This document shows positions 49,737-62,607 of a stretch of 64,000 nt of DNA, piece by piece (the stretch's first letter is position 1; each line of letters starts with the position of its first letter). Below the pieces are notes generated by a model, which saw only the letters and a list, made by a program, of their open reading frames with translations, ran no database searches and was not told where the DNA came from. The stretch is from NCBI GenBank assembly GCA_019915135.1, contig JAHLMK010000004.1:1984001-2048000 (forward strand). Reading direction: 5' to 3'. Made by a program: the position numbers and the translations under genes. Source of the stretch: Strobilurus pachycystidiatus. Lineage: Eukaryota > Basidiomycota > Agaricomycetes > Agaricales > Physalacriaceae.

Positions 49737-50489
49737 ATGGACCACAGCCCAACCCTCATCACTGGCGGCAAGCCTCTGCCTATCCGGCGCGCCATCCAGC
49801 CCACCAAACCTATCGAGATTCCGTCTCGGCGCAAGGCCGTCGTTCATCCATCTTCTCCGTATCTGTCTCCCATTCAGATGTCGCCAGAGATGATATTCGA
49901 AATGTCCCCGCTTACTTCGGATTTTCCCCATCCTTCCACCCACTACCCGCTCTGCAGCTCAGCCTTACAGAACACTGCGGAATTGGAGCCGTGTCTATAC
50001 CCATTCCCCATGTTTTCCCCGCATAGTTTTTCATCCTTCCGCCCTTCCTCCCCGCAAAAGACTCCACCTCAGAAAGAGCTTCCCCGCGCTCCACAAAAAT
50101 ACGCGGCCGATTCGATCATGAACTTTCCATTTGAGGCCTGGCCAAAGCCGCCGACGACCATTCCGGTCGGTGGCGCCACAAACCAAAATGACGGGTCTCC
50201 CACCATCAAGGGAGCACCGAAGCACAAAATCACTGGGTTCACGCCGCTGTATCCCAGCCCCGTCTCGGAGCCATCCAGCGAGAATACGCGCAACCGCGAA
50301 CGTCTCTCGCCCACGCCTAGATCCGCCTCTTCTTGGACAGTGTCCAACCCTCTCGATGACCCAGATGCACTGGAAGAGGCAATGTATCCATCGTTCGGCA
50401 TAGATTCCTTCATGATCCGCCGGGTCAATGAAACGCGAAAATCCTTACTTCATTGCCCTTCTAATCTGCGACTCGCGCATCGGTATTGA
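49737..50489 (+). CDS. Pro/Ser-rich protein of unknown function
   Basis: An uninterrupted 250-residue frame starting MDHSPTLITGGKPLPIRRA after a long pyrimidine-rich leader. Composition is Pro/Ser-rich and probably disordered (SSFRPSSPQKTPPQKELPRAP, GFTPLYPSPVSEPSSENTRN). A more ordered acidic end reads PLDDPDALEEAMYPSFGIDSFMIRR. Several SP/TP pairs could be kinase sites. Codon choice and the coherent frame argue for a real gene. A GT dinucleotide near 50482 leaves room for a 3' intron and a different C-terminus. No signal peptide or membrane segment. Possibly a regulatory protein; no function assigned. Confidence 0.6.
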   Translation: MDHSPTLITGGKPLPIRRAIQPTKPIEIPSRRKAVVHPSSPYLSPIQMSPEMIFEMSPLTSDFPHPSTHYPLCSSALQNTAELEPCLYPFPMFSPHSFSSFRPSSPQKTPPQKELPRAPQKYAADSIMNFPFEAWPKPPTTIPVGGATNQNDGSPTIKGAPKHKITGFTPLYPSPVSEPSSENTRNRERLSPTPRSASSWTVSNPLDDPDALEEAMYPSFGIDSFMIRRVNETRKSLLHCPSNLRLAHRY

Positions 50490-53400
50490 CGTGGGTCAGC
50501 TGCTTCTTCTACCATTCAAGTAAGTCCATCATGCACGGAACTGATTCCAGGGACTCACCCCCTCTTCTTTTTCCAGCACATAATCGCACTTTAATCGCCA
50601 CAAAAATCGCACAGCATTCGTACATTACATAGAGGTCCCCCCGCATTTTCACCATCCATCGCATCCATCACTCGCATCAACACTGTCAGCATTCATATCG
50701 CATGTTTCTTCTCGCTCAAGTTTCGCCATTCTCCTAGCTTAGTAGTAACCGTTAACAGTACCAAGGTCTTTGCAGCAGCACAGGCCTTACATAGTCTACA
50801 TAAATCACCTTTGAACATGATTTGCATCTTCATGCCATTGCGAGGTACGATCACTGCGCCCTGATCGAACATAGGCACCGGGGAGACAAATGCAATCTAG
50901 GACTCAGGACTGGGTTCAGCTGAACGCAGCCCCTCGCGGATCTGTTCATTATCTATGCGTACCTGTGTCGTTCCGGGGTATGTAAGTCTTGTCTGACGAA
51001 CCAGGCTTGCGAACCACCTCGGAGAGCTAATCCGTTACAGTGACAGATTAAGGTGATGCCGCCCGATTGTCACTTGCTGCCAGCGCACAGGACAGTGACT
51101 TGAAGTCAGAAGAGTTGGCTATCAACGTGTGTAAGCGCACTCTGATTACGGGCGGTGACAGTGAGAGCATCCTTCATCCAGACGGAAGAGCGTCGGACAC
51201 AGCCCGAATGTTACGACTGAGATTTGACTCTGGGCTAGGTGCATCCAGGGACGTAGAAGGTATCGTCGGCGTACGAGTGGATTGCCTCGATGTTGGCATT
51301 CTTCATTGTCCGGCAAGGGTCGCCGGAATAATCAAGCGATAGACGTGATTAATGCGATAATGGAGTGTACACCTTACTTTCCTGCAGGCAACGTTATTAT
51401 GCACTACGGACTGGGACGGTGAGCTCGGCCACGGCGGAGATGAGGTTGAAGACCTCGGTCGGACATTTGGAAAGTGGGAAGTGTCTCATGACGCGGAATG
51501 AAGCGATGGCGCAATGGTGCACCGCGCTCATTCAATGATCATGATCAAGGCGGGTGAAGGAGTGGACTTAGATGAACAAGTCAAATACAACAAGGAGCGA
51601 CGACAGGTATGCAGCCTGGGGAACCTGGGGAAAGTAGAGGTAGTGAGATTCGTGACCGCTCAGCCGTCCCATTCAGACTCGTGTGAGTACGATCTATCAT
51701 CGTTTGAGGCGGCTGTCAAGTCCATTTGAAGGCATAAGAAGCATGATGCCGTGTGGTGAGATGAAACGAGCTTTGACTTCCGATATGGGTTGTGTATGCT
51801 CTTGAGTTGGAGGGAATAGTCCGTGAACACGTCCACTCCGCGAAACCGGAGGGTCGTGATCTGTGTGCTCGCCGTCACTAAACTAAGGAACGTACGCTGG
51901 TCTGACAAAGACATGCAACAGTACACGATGGGGTGGCTTGTTTCCTCTGATACTCAAAGGCCAGAAGTCGCTCTGAGGAAGTTGCCAGCCGGGGGTTCAT
52001 GCATCTCCGGCAACGTCATAAGAGTCGGCAAGAAACAACGACCGTGACGAACGGAACATATCCCGAGAAATTTGGTAAGGTCTGGCGCGTGTAGATGGTA
52101 GGTCGTCTCACAAGGTGAAAACCAAAGGTACCTAGACGGCTTTGATACTAAGGACAGGGAGAATGTAGATGAGACTGATGAGGAGTTTGGTCAGTGGTTG
52201 CTGTGTATGCGTTGAGGTTGATGATTTTTCTTCAAAGAAGAAAAACAAGACCTGTACTGATTTCGACAAAGAATCTACTCGAGTACGCCTATCCGCCGGG
52301 GACCTTACAGATATTTGGCCGCAACTGTTACCTGCTGTCAGATGGTAGGCACATATGAGCTGGATGGGAACTTACTGAATCCCGATTACCGTTTCGCAAT
52401 CCGAGTGGGTATGCAGATAACATTAGCCCAAGACATCGTGACAATACCTAGCCAGATGGCGAACTATCCCAGATCGATTCCAGTGAATGAGATGACGATA
52501 CGCCTGTCCATGCTATATTTGCATCGCATGGCAGAAGCGAGGGTAATATACAAGGCTTCAGCCGCCTGCAAAACAAGATGGTCAGCAGTGCACCCAGGAC
52601 GGCTAGACCACATACCCTACAAGGAATTCAGCTTCTGTACAAACATATGAGATCAGTAAGTCTTACTGGGAAGTGCTGATATACCCTTGACATATCGTAG
52701 TACTACGTCAAAGTTGACAGTTCCGCCGGTGCTGAGGAGCAGCAGAACGAGGTGGAATAAACGAGCGGTGATGAAAACGGGAGCCGTCCAGTGCGCGAGT
52801 GGGGCTAGATACTCATCAGAGAAATTCGGGGCAAGGAGCACCACTTGAACGGACGCTTTTGCGTAAGCAGCGCCCACTCGTACTCGGGAAGCTTTTGAAC
52901 AGAAGTTATCAACAGTGATACCAGAGAGGGCAGTAACGAGGCAAATACTGACATGCAGCGCCTTCAACGCGTCAAACATGGCAGCCAGAAAACATCCATC
53001 GTGCGTTCACTGTCGAAACTGAGGGGTCGTCGTTATCGCACTTGGCATTTCTCCGCGCACGAAAGAGGAGTCGGTGAAACTTACAGGCTACTTCTCAGGT
53101 CCTCTGACAATCGCCGTAATTGTCGAGAACTTCAGCTTAGTATAGAAGTACTAAGTGAACGTGAGAAGGACATGCACTCCATACTAGGAGACGACTCAAA
53201 CGAGAAGCCCATAATTGAATGCCTGAGACGCGCCCGTTTCCGGAGCTTTGAATGACCCCCCTTGCGCATAACAGAAGTACAGAGCATTTCCTTTCAAGTG
53301 ACATCGACGTCAAGGAGCAGGTCCCGATTTGGTAGTACCTTTTCCCGAGGAGCCTAGTAGTAGCCTGTGTCTTTCCAGTATATAGTCCTGAGCTCAGTAA

Positions 53401-56400
53401 AGACACAAATACCCCGAGACCGAGACGTCGCGATTTTTGGACATGATAGATCGACGTTGAAGTCTGGGGCTCTACGTAGGTCATGGATATACGCAGCAAT
53501 CAATGATTGACCCAACGGGCAACTGAAGGCTCAGGGAAAAGGATGCTTAGGACAAACGAATGGCTATTGCGTGCGACGCCCACTGGCAGGTATCTGGGTG
53601 TTTCAAAATCGGGTGGTAGATGTGGTGCACTTAGTATCTGTACGATATCGATGGAAACGTCCTAGCGTGAGAGAACAGTGCTGGCACACTATTACAAAGA
53701 TCACTGAACACTCGAGTCTTCCGTGCGCCATGATAAGGTATAATTGGAATCATTACAGCAGATTCTATGCAGCCTGGCTTGGAAACTCTTCTGCGGCAAC
53801 GAACTGCCTGGGCTTTGTCAGTCTGGCTCAGACCGTTCGTGATGTCTCTCGATCAACGAAGCACGAACATCAAACAGGTACTGCCTGAATTCAGGGTCAA
53901 CCCGAAGATCTTGAGCCGCACTGAACAGAGTTTGAAGGTTAGGATGTTCATCATTATCAACAATGCGAATCAGATCTATGCACAGCCATACGTTAATTTG
54001 TTGCGGCGGAGGGGATCAGAGGGATTCACTAATGATGCTTTACAGTACGGTGTGAAGTTGCCTGGTAGTGAGAGAAAAAAATTGCACTTACAGTAACATA
54101 CTGTACGCGGATTTGGAGAGATTATAATCACGGTCGACAACTTGCAGCGAGCCCGAAGTGATCTGTACTGGCGATTCTTCTCTCACCTCGGCCCTTCGAG
54201 TTCAGATTGAAGACATTGCCGAGATAACTCACCGATTCTCTGTTCTTTGGAATGATGCGGCTTCTCCTGATCCTCCTGCAGTAGATGTCAAAGAAGTTAT
54301 CAGACCAATCATGCTGATCACTGTCATAGCTGGAATAAATAGTTACATATTCACTGCGCACTGGCATCACGGTGGCGTTGGCGTATTGAGTCGAGTCCAG
54401 CTCGGAATCGGCTTCTGGGGCGAGCTGGGGTTTGCAGGCTTCCGCGCCGTCACTTTTCTGTGACCATCAGCCCGCCACCGCTGCCGCTTGGGTGGCAAGA
54501 TTTACTAGCGCATCGGGGTTGGTGTCGACGCGCGCCGGGAGGAACAAGCGCCACTGCAGCAGCACACGAACAAAACTGGTTCACGCATTCAAACAAGCTC
54601 GTTCGCGCCTTTTGACCGTCCGAGGGCGGCCTCGAAGCACCTCAGTGCGGCGTCCAAATGAAGATTGGGCATCACATGATGGCCCGCACCGATTTACACA
54701 CACCTCACGAGAGGAGATGAGTACATACTTTACTCGTGGGTAAACAAACACAAAGGATGGGTGATGAACCACCGGCCGCCCTGACGCGCTAGAAGCTCCT
54801 CGTCGGGAGAACATCTGTCTTGGACTCCGTTACCGCACTGGACCTTCAGTCAGCATTCAGTAGTCAGTGGCGTGGAGTGCTCGATCTTACTTTGGCTTCA
54901 GTAACGAAAGGAGTTCGAGGAACGAGACGCGGCCGGACCTCATCCACGCAGTGGTCATCTTCCCGCCAGAGCTCGCAGTAATCATCTTTCTGCCTCGATT
55001 TGGATGCGCCATGTCGAGTCCACCGACGAATTACACGTTGCTGATGGAAATTCCTGCCGGAAATACGCGACCACTGACAGTCTTCCTTGACTCGGAACTG
55101 CCAGTGTTAAAGGGAACGACATATAATCTGTAACCTCGCGTCGAGAAATATCTACAGACGACCATTGGGACCTCGATTCGGCAACATAGTAGCAACCTGC
55201 GACATTGAAATCGGTCTAGTGAGTCCTCGCGTAAGTGCGACCATGCAGTGTCCTTTCGAGGCGAGCATATGCTCCTGCTGCATATGTCGGCCTACTTGGG
55301 CTGAAGAGACCCGAGGCTCGGGCGGTTCTAGCCACTGGTAACTGATTGCCCCGTCAAGCACCCAAGGGTCGCGGATCGTGCGCCAGCTGGTAACGGCGGA
55401 GCAAGCCGGCGGGGCGACCTGTCAAAAATGTCAGTACTTGGTGTCCAGAAAGTAAGGTTTGTTCACCTTAACGCTCCGACTCCAGAGTTCGAGTTCCTCA
55501 CCCCATTCCTATTCATGGAGTAATAGCAACCGTCTGCGGTCCAGGCCTCAGTGTGAGCAAGCACAAGCGAGCCTCCGCGGCCACATTTCTGTGGCGAACA
55601 GAGGTTTCACATGAACAGGCTAATGGGCGATCTGTCAACAGTGGTGAGGAATGGTCTCAGCTTCATGTCTGAAAATCAGGCACATGCGGTTGGCGACTTA
55701 CTTACACTCCATCGTGCGCGCATCAATACCTCTAATGTAACTAATTAGCATTGATTTCATTAACGTGCAGACTTGCGATGGGAATCCGTATCCAGCCTAC
55801 CCTTCCCTTGGAGTGGGAAGCGCGACGCCATCCGTCTGGGAAGTGGGTCAGCACGGTACATGGTGAGAGAATAAAGACTTACTGCCGCCGGGATAATTGA
55901 CGTGCAGATTGGTCGCGTCCCTAAGATACTTACGCGTGATAGCGGTCACCACAGCCACAGAGTGGGTACGAAGCCGTTATCGTTCGGTTTCGAGTCAGCC
56001 TCAGAAGACCCGCCATTGATCAAATAACCGTGCAGACACCCTTGAAAGTCAGCACAGGACATGAACGGAATGCGGACCCAGTGACGAGTGTAGATCAAAG
56101 ATGGCGCGATGTCTCCTTGCCTTGCATTGAAAAGGTACTCGGGCTCTCGAGCGAGGCCGGCGGTTTGAGCAAGGAAAGCAGAACCGATTGCAGTGATACG
56201 CGTCGTGGACATTCGGCCCGCCATGGCACTACGAGTACAGTAAGAGCGGTCCACAACTTATCATAGCGCATGCCGCCGCCGACTTCCAAGCTGGGATGCA
56301 TACCCATTGGGAACAAGAAAGCTCTCACAGAGCAAATGGACTCACGCAATTTGAATCAGAGCAAGGAGGTATGGTCGGTGCCTTCCCTCCTTGTTCCACG

Positions 56401-57346
56401 GTATCTATGTAGATTAGAGAGGTTGAAGTAGTGTGCGGAAGAACAAGAGCAAGGCTTGAATTGTATGATAAGCCTATGAGCAACTCTCGGTGTTGTTGGA
56501 GACTCGCGGCTTTTAGTCCAGTTTTCGATTTAGACCCAGGAAATCCCGGAGAAGGAGCACCGCAGGAAAGAGACTTCGAGGCTTGATTTTACACGCTTGA
56601 AGGTCGATGTCAATCATCACGCGAGGAAGATGGTCTTCGATGTAGGCTGGCAAGAGTCACCCATATGGGCTTGCTGTTTAGATGAAACAACACTTCCGCG
56701 CGAAAGAGAACCACGCACAGCTTCAGCAGTTCAAGTTGACCAAGGCGTAATAAGAGCAATGCATATCGACCGCCGTCCGGGTCCTATGTAAGAAGCCGGG
56801 CACCCGCCGCCGCGTATTTCCGATTTTCGTCGAATCGAACCGGTTCGATAATTTGCTAGTGCGTAGGGACTGAATTTGAATGCTGTAGACGGAGCCCGGG
56901 AGTCGGGAAGCGCGTGAATGATAGAATAGGTCACAAGAGTACTTCGTCTTTGCCGACTCGGATGAGAGTCAGAGATCGCGCCTATCAATGGCGAATGTGA
57001 TTCCGAAGACTCGAAGACGATGCCAAGACTAAGGTGAGATCACGTGCAATGACGATGTCCATTGTCGATTGGCGGCAGGGCGGTGCGGCCGTGGATCGCA
57101 GGTTCGGTTGAGCTTCGGGGATTGCCCTGGAGTGCCAGTTCATTTCAGAGTGAAATTACGACAAGTCAAATTGAGATTCAAACCAGGTCTTCACCGCTTC
57201 AACGCCTAGATTTTGGTCGGCCGCTGACGAGTACCGGTACCAGAAAATCCCGAAGATCGTCGAGACACCTACCGGTAAATTGAGCAGGACGTTTCCTGTC
57301 GCGTTTGAGTACATATGGCAGCTGCACAGTATGTCAGTTCCTTCAA

Positions 57347-57369
57347 TTTAAGGGGTTTGAACCCTTAAA
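57347..57369. repeat. Short inverted repeat
   Basis: Arms TTTAAGGG (57347-57354) and CCCTTAAA (57362-57369) flank a 7-base centre GTTTGAA. The arms are perfectly complementary. Could be a dimeric protein-binding site or a hairpin; no function known. Confidence 0.6.
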
Positions 57370-60300
57370 TCGGGTTCGGGGCCGGCCACGACCAGTTAGT
57401 GTGGCGCTGTCCCTGCTGCCCTTCAAACAAGCGCGATGCCGATAAGAGTAAGCGTTCGGAATTTATCATGGACAAGCGCCATCGTTCAATTGACCGGACG
57501 TCGGATCCGAACGCATGCAGGGCAGGCATTATTGTGTGGCGACTTCGCGCGTACTACATAGTCCTATACATCATAAACATTGGGAATGTAGAGAGCTACG
57601 GTTCTGTCTTTCACCTTTGGTCAACGTCCTCTGTTATTTCACCACGAGCTGTCCGCTGTGGTGCTTACTTTTTCACTCCGTCCAGGGCTACTATTTAATC
57701 TGACCAAATCCAGTCCATTGACGAGGAAGGATGCGCCCCGCGCTCGCAGGATGCGAGTAAAGTGGGGCTTCGATTGGCTCCCGGTCGGAGGATCTACGCA
57801 ATTAATGGGTCGGGGAATGAAAGAGCTTGAAGAAACGCCGAGGACCGAACGTTACGTTACGAGGACAAGGACGTTTGGATGTTCGAGTGGGCTTGATAGG
57901 ATGACGGAGCTTGGAGCAGCAGCCATTGCCAAGGGAAACTCTTTGAGTGTCACTGTGTCCCGCAATTCGTTTGGTCACGGTGGACCAGAGAAAACCAGAG
58001 ACTTTCAAAGGCAAAGCACCCTAGTCAGTGGAGTACTGGTGAATAGAGGTCGGCTTCTGACGAGATGCGAGCATCATGATCATATGTGAAAGACACCAAG
58101 AAAACGAGGCAAGGGAAGTGCCCGAACATGACAGTAACAAGATCGGTTGGAATTGACCTCTCGCTTCATATGAAGAGAGTGCTGTGCGTTCGTTGTCCAG
58201 GCTACAGAGCTAGCCATCATAGAACAAGGCTTGTGCTGAAGATGTCGATGTCGATGTTGATGGTGATCAAGCAAGATGACTTGTTCTTCAACTCCAGTTT
58301 CAAGCTATAGGTACCGCCACCAAGCAACGTCCGCGACGAGTACGGGCGAGGTCAAGGTCGATATCGATACTCCTAACTCTAAACAAAGAATCAGAATCAG
58401 GTCAATCTGACGCAGATCTGACGCAAAACGATTGTGCAGGATGGCTGACGTGAGCGGAGGCGCGACCCCGGCCCCGCTGCGCCGGGGACGTGGAAAGCGA
58501 TCACGTGGACCCCTAGACGCGTGGCTGCGACTTCAATCGAGGTTGCGCTCAAACCATGAGCAGGAAGCAGTCTCTGATCGCCTCTCACGATGCCCTCACT
58601 CTGGCTTGGTGGACTCGACACTCTGCCGTTGCTCCTCTCTTCTATCTCATTTACCCTGCTCATCGTCACCGCCTAAGTCGATATCCTCGGCAGTGGACAC
58701 GGCGGCGTCCGCGGCGCCAGTGTGGGTGGACTCACACCACACAGTTTCATGGGTATCATCACCATCATCATTAGGACCTGGTGCTATTGTCTCGCGATCA
58801 TCAGATTGAACGAGTGATGCCTGTTTCCTCTGCAGCCAGTAGGACGCGTTTCCGTACGCCCGAGAAGCTGGCAAGCACACATTTGATGTTCAACGCTTAC
58901 TCTTTCCTCCCGAAGAGCTCGTATCTCTGTATCTGGACATGGGACATGTCCTGTGATACCAGTCGCTTCTACGCTTGCTCTCGACCAACTCAAAATCCGG
59001 TCCGAGCCTTAGGCTCTCTAGACACTTTCTGTCAGTATCTGAAAATCTAGAAAGTCATCGGCATGGTCTTCCATCTTGACAAGACCGTCGCGAGCGAGAG
59101 TGTGTCCCTCGTCCCTCTGTAGGTCAAGGCCTTTGTTCCAAATCAAGAATTTCTTTGTTCAACTTATCTAGGGCCTATGACGATTATTCCTCCTTCCACT
59201 AAGCGGGACTTTACCGGTGACATTATGGCAGAGGACGCGTCGCAAATCGCCCTTGTCCCAAATCCATATTCGTTTGTTGTCCTCATTTGGGTGGGACCGG
59301 AACCTATTCCCTCGAACTCTCCGTCTATCTGAGATCGGACTCCCGTTGATGGACCAACCAGACGTTTCCTGTCAGCTCGTGATAAGTTGCCTGGCATCGA
59401 ATCATCATGATAGATCCGCTGTTCTGCATTCTGATTCATCCACCTTCTGTCCGACTCAACGGCGCCTCAGGCTCCTTTCCCTTCCTTTCCCCACATCGCC
59501 TAAGAAGTGATTCGTGGTGGCCGGTCCGCGCGGATTCAGATTCGTCCCACGCGTACGCTTCCCACCCACCGTTATGGTCTAGGTGCGTGCATCACTTCTC
59601 CCTACTCTATCATCACTGGCATCATGAATGGAAGGAAGCGTTGTGTTGGATAGGACAGGGCAGGACGCAGAGTGCGGACCCACATCCCGTTCCACCCAGG
59701 CTCCAGGCCTAAGGTACCAAGAACATGAATTGCGTAGACTCGGATGAGATGCAGATGTGTACCACGTCTCCACATAAGTGAGTACCTGAACCCAAAGTCC
59801 TCTCGAGGTCATGGTGCCAGTGAACGACCGCCTTTCCTCCGAGGGTCCGCTTGTTATTAAGTGGCATTTCCTGTCAGCAGCGTGGAGTCAACTCTATCGA
59901 CTGCACGGCGCCGGCATGGACTTGTAAGATGTGATGCGGAGCTAGAGAGTCAGTAAGAAGGTCGTTTCGAGGGTTGTGGCATCAGAGACGCGCTGCGCTG
60001 GGGTGGTAACTTACTTGCCATTCAATAGTCCGAGTACATAGACTAGGAGAGACTAAGTAGTACTGGTAAGTTATGCAAGCAGAAAGAATTCGAAGCGATC
60101 ACGTGTACCCTGAACTTCTTGTTGTCCTTCGACCACCATGGTCCATCATCCCTCCGCTCATTTCCTGATTGGAGCCGACTACGAACGACCGACCGCTGAG
60201 ACCATCATCTCAATGACGGAGCTGCGCTGGGATCGACGGCGCCTAGTAATAGCATGCATCATGATTCACATCTACTTACAGTACTAGCCGACTTTGATTC

Positions 60301-61616
60301 ACCGCGCTACTGGGACTCGGGACTATACACGCACCGGCGTCTCTCTTTCTGGCCAGTAGATTCAGAACGTCTTTCCGTCTCCTTGTCCGTCCTAGGTCTC
60401 ATGCAAGAAGTGAATAACAAGCTCCTGTCCGAACCCTGAGTCTGCGGACACTTTCTGTCGATTCTCGGGCGGCAACACTGGGACCGAGTCCCCACTCTTC
60501 ATTTAACCCTCCTGAGTCCTTTGTTCTGTGTCTAGATGCTGAATCCGTACGCGTCTAAATGACTCAATATCGCCCGCCGGGGCTCGCGTACCTGATCCCT
60601 AGGCCTGCGAGGTTTAACAAACATTCAAGGTGCCCCTACCGCCGCCAACTTAATTTTTAGGAGTACCTAGGGTCGGGTCGGGTCCATTTCAAGTTTTCTC
60701 ATGATCCATCCGCATTCGAGGGTGCGACGGGATTTAAATTAGTGAGAGGGGGGGAGGGAGGGTTAGTTCACACATTCATTTCCGCTTGTTTGGTCGCACG
60801 CGCCACGATTTGTGTTTTCCGGCGTTTCATTTTTAGGCGTTCAAACAGACACTTGGGATCGGATATGCGGTGGACGTATGTTAATGTTAGAGCTTAGAAG
60901 GCTTTTTGGCATTGGCATTGGCGTTGGCACTTCCTGTCAGACTCATTGCGCAGGCGATCGGCGTAGGCATATGTCAGTCACTGAAATTCAAGCGAGTTTG
61001 CACCTGGGCCTGGATACGTAGCGTAAAGTGCAGGCGCGCCATGTCCTTGTTTAGAAGGGGACTCACACTCAGGAGAAAAAAAAATGCCAGGAGATTGGCA
61101 GTATGTGAGACGCATAGGTTTAGTAGATGAGCCATCGCGCCACGGGAATAAGTCCAGTCTGAAGCACTATCTATTGTCCTGCCGTCAAAAATTACTCAAA
61201 CTCGTGCCGCTAAGAAAAAGCACTAGCCACCGCTGAGAAAAAATTCCAAGATTACGAGACTTCTTAGAGACGCGTAGCTCCCACAAGGTCAGCGCGCCAT
61301 GGTGGTGGTGGGTAGATCTCCAAAATGACACGTAGGCGCTATACTCGTAGTGACCGAGGCAAGGGTGGTAAGCGCTGACTGACTCGGGGGAGGAAAAGTA
61401 GTAGGACAGTTTGGAAAAGCATACCGAGGAAGCTTGCAAGTGCGAAGAAAAACCTTGGAAGATATTCCATGAGAGGCCAGCTTCCGGTCAGCCGTTGCGC
61501 CTCGAGAGGAATGAACCACATAGATATGAGGGTGATGCAACTTTGAACTTGCAAGGCCAAGGAACAGTCTGCTACGCCGCCATACATGATGGAAAGATGG
61601 AAAGTTGACCTGAACA

Positions 61617-62098
61617 CGGGAAGAGGAAAAGTCATTCGAAATTAACCTCGAACTATGCAGCAGTGCGGCCTATCCTGTGAGCCATCGCGGTAGGATTGGC
61701 GTGTAGTGTATTATGCGTCAAAGAACGAATGATTCGATGACGGGTACGATTATCCCGCCGTGCTGTATGCGGCTGACGAGTAGACAAGGAAAAGAGGAAC
61801 CGGAAAAGGCGTAGCACGTAGGATGAGGGGAATGTATCGGAGCACTCAAGACCAAAGGAAGAAAAAGATCAAGAGGAAATTCTACCCATGCGGGCAGGAT
61901 TCCGATGAGTTATCCTGCCGTGGTGGATGGAGACTTTGTGAAAGTGAAGACATCCGGGGATCTAAAATACAGAAACAGTCATGTTGGTGGCGGAAAAAGT
62001 AGGGTACCGAGAAAGAGTCTGGGACGCTTAAGTAGGAAGAAAAGAGGTTTGCGAAGGAAACTAGACAGAAGGATCCGCTGCGTTATCCTGCCGTGGTG
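61617..62098. repeat. Degenerate 160-170-bp repeat with TTATCCYGCCGTGSTG core
   Basis: The core occurs at 61750-61765, 61910-61925 and 62083-62098, spaced 160 and 173 bp. A weaker copy, TATCCTGTGA, lies at 61671. Each core is preceded at variable distance by purine-rich blocks such as AAGAGGAAA or GAAGAAAA. It lies in the promoter-proximal region of the homeodomain gene. Confidence 0.5.
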
Positions 62099-62509
62099 TT
62101 GTAGGCGTAAGATCGACGACGACGTCGAGAGTAAGAAGGATGGATCACGTGGACCCCGAATCGCTGCCAGCAGCCACTGGCAGCAGTCATGGTTGAATGT
62201 TCCACAAAGTCGAAGTCGATCGGGTCTTGACAAGCGCAAGGTGGTTGATGAGGCGTGTACCGAAGTTGTTGACCCGTTCCATGCGGGGAATGGGAGCTGG
62301 GACGGTCGGGGCGGGAAGCGGGCTCGGGCACTCGGCTTAAGTAACGGTCACGGCTCGACGAACCAGCCAGTCGGCTTGGCTTGGGTGGACGAACCATGGC
62401 AGCCGGAAGGAGATAGATGCTGGATCGGATTGGGAGGTGCGTGCCTAAGTGATTTTTTTAATTTGACTTGATTTGGGAGGTGGGAGGGGTGGCCGTGGCA
62501 GGGCCTTTG

Positions 62510-62515
62510 TATAAG
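62510..62515 (+). promoter_or_regulatory. Probable TATA box of homeodomain gene
   Basis: TATAAG within TTTGTATAAGAGGAGG, 93 bp upstream of the ATG at 62608. Distance is plausible for a start site some 30 bp downstream and a short leader. Confidence 0.5.
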
Positions 62516-62607
62516 AGGAGGTGATCGGGGAGGGTGTGGGAGGATAAAGCGAGTACTCGAACGCGCGATAGCACCCACAGCCTCTGCGCCACATCATCCA
62601 CCCATCC

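Larger units (their letters stand above)
57038..62157. repeat. Dispersed GATCACGTG motif, four copies
   Basis: Copies at 57038-57046, 58499-58507, 60097-60105 and 62143-62151, all in the same orientation. Two (58499-58513, 62143-62157) share the 15-mer GATCACGTGGACCCC. Two (58495, 60093) share the 13-mer AAGCGATCACGTG. The core CACGTG is a bHLH-type site. Located 0.45-5.6 kb upstream of the homeodomain gene. Confidence 0.65.
50490..62607. other. 12-kb stretch without a convincing gene
   Basis: Against a background of about one gene per 2.4 kb, this interval shows only short open frames (under 145 codons). None has a recognised domain, and I could not assemble any into a spliced gene. Frames noted are minus 52653-52979 (hydrophobic), plus 54158-54463, minus 55946-56254 (possible signal peptide) and plus 57658-58089. 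It contains recurrent motifs annotated separately: GATCACGTG, TTYCTGTC, a degenerate 160-170-bp repeat at 61617-62098 and a palindrome at 57347-57369. No LTRs, terminal inverted repeats, reverse transcriptase or transposase motifs were seen. Its end forms the upstream region of the homeodomain gene. Confidence 0.5.

Noticed and set aside
52653..52979. Hydrophobic 108-codon minus-strand frame, possible membrane protein
   Set aside because: I tried to join it to downstream fragments (near 52520 and 52240) but no coherent frame or family resulted.
55430..55510. tRNA-like B-box text (GTTCGAGTTCC)
   Set aside because: No matching A box, anticodon arm or acceptor stem could be folded around it.
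55946..56254. 102-codon minus-strand frame with a possible signal peptide
   Set aside because: The start is ambiguous and there is no homologue or convincing second exon. Kept only as a note.
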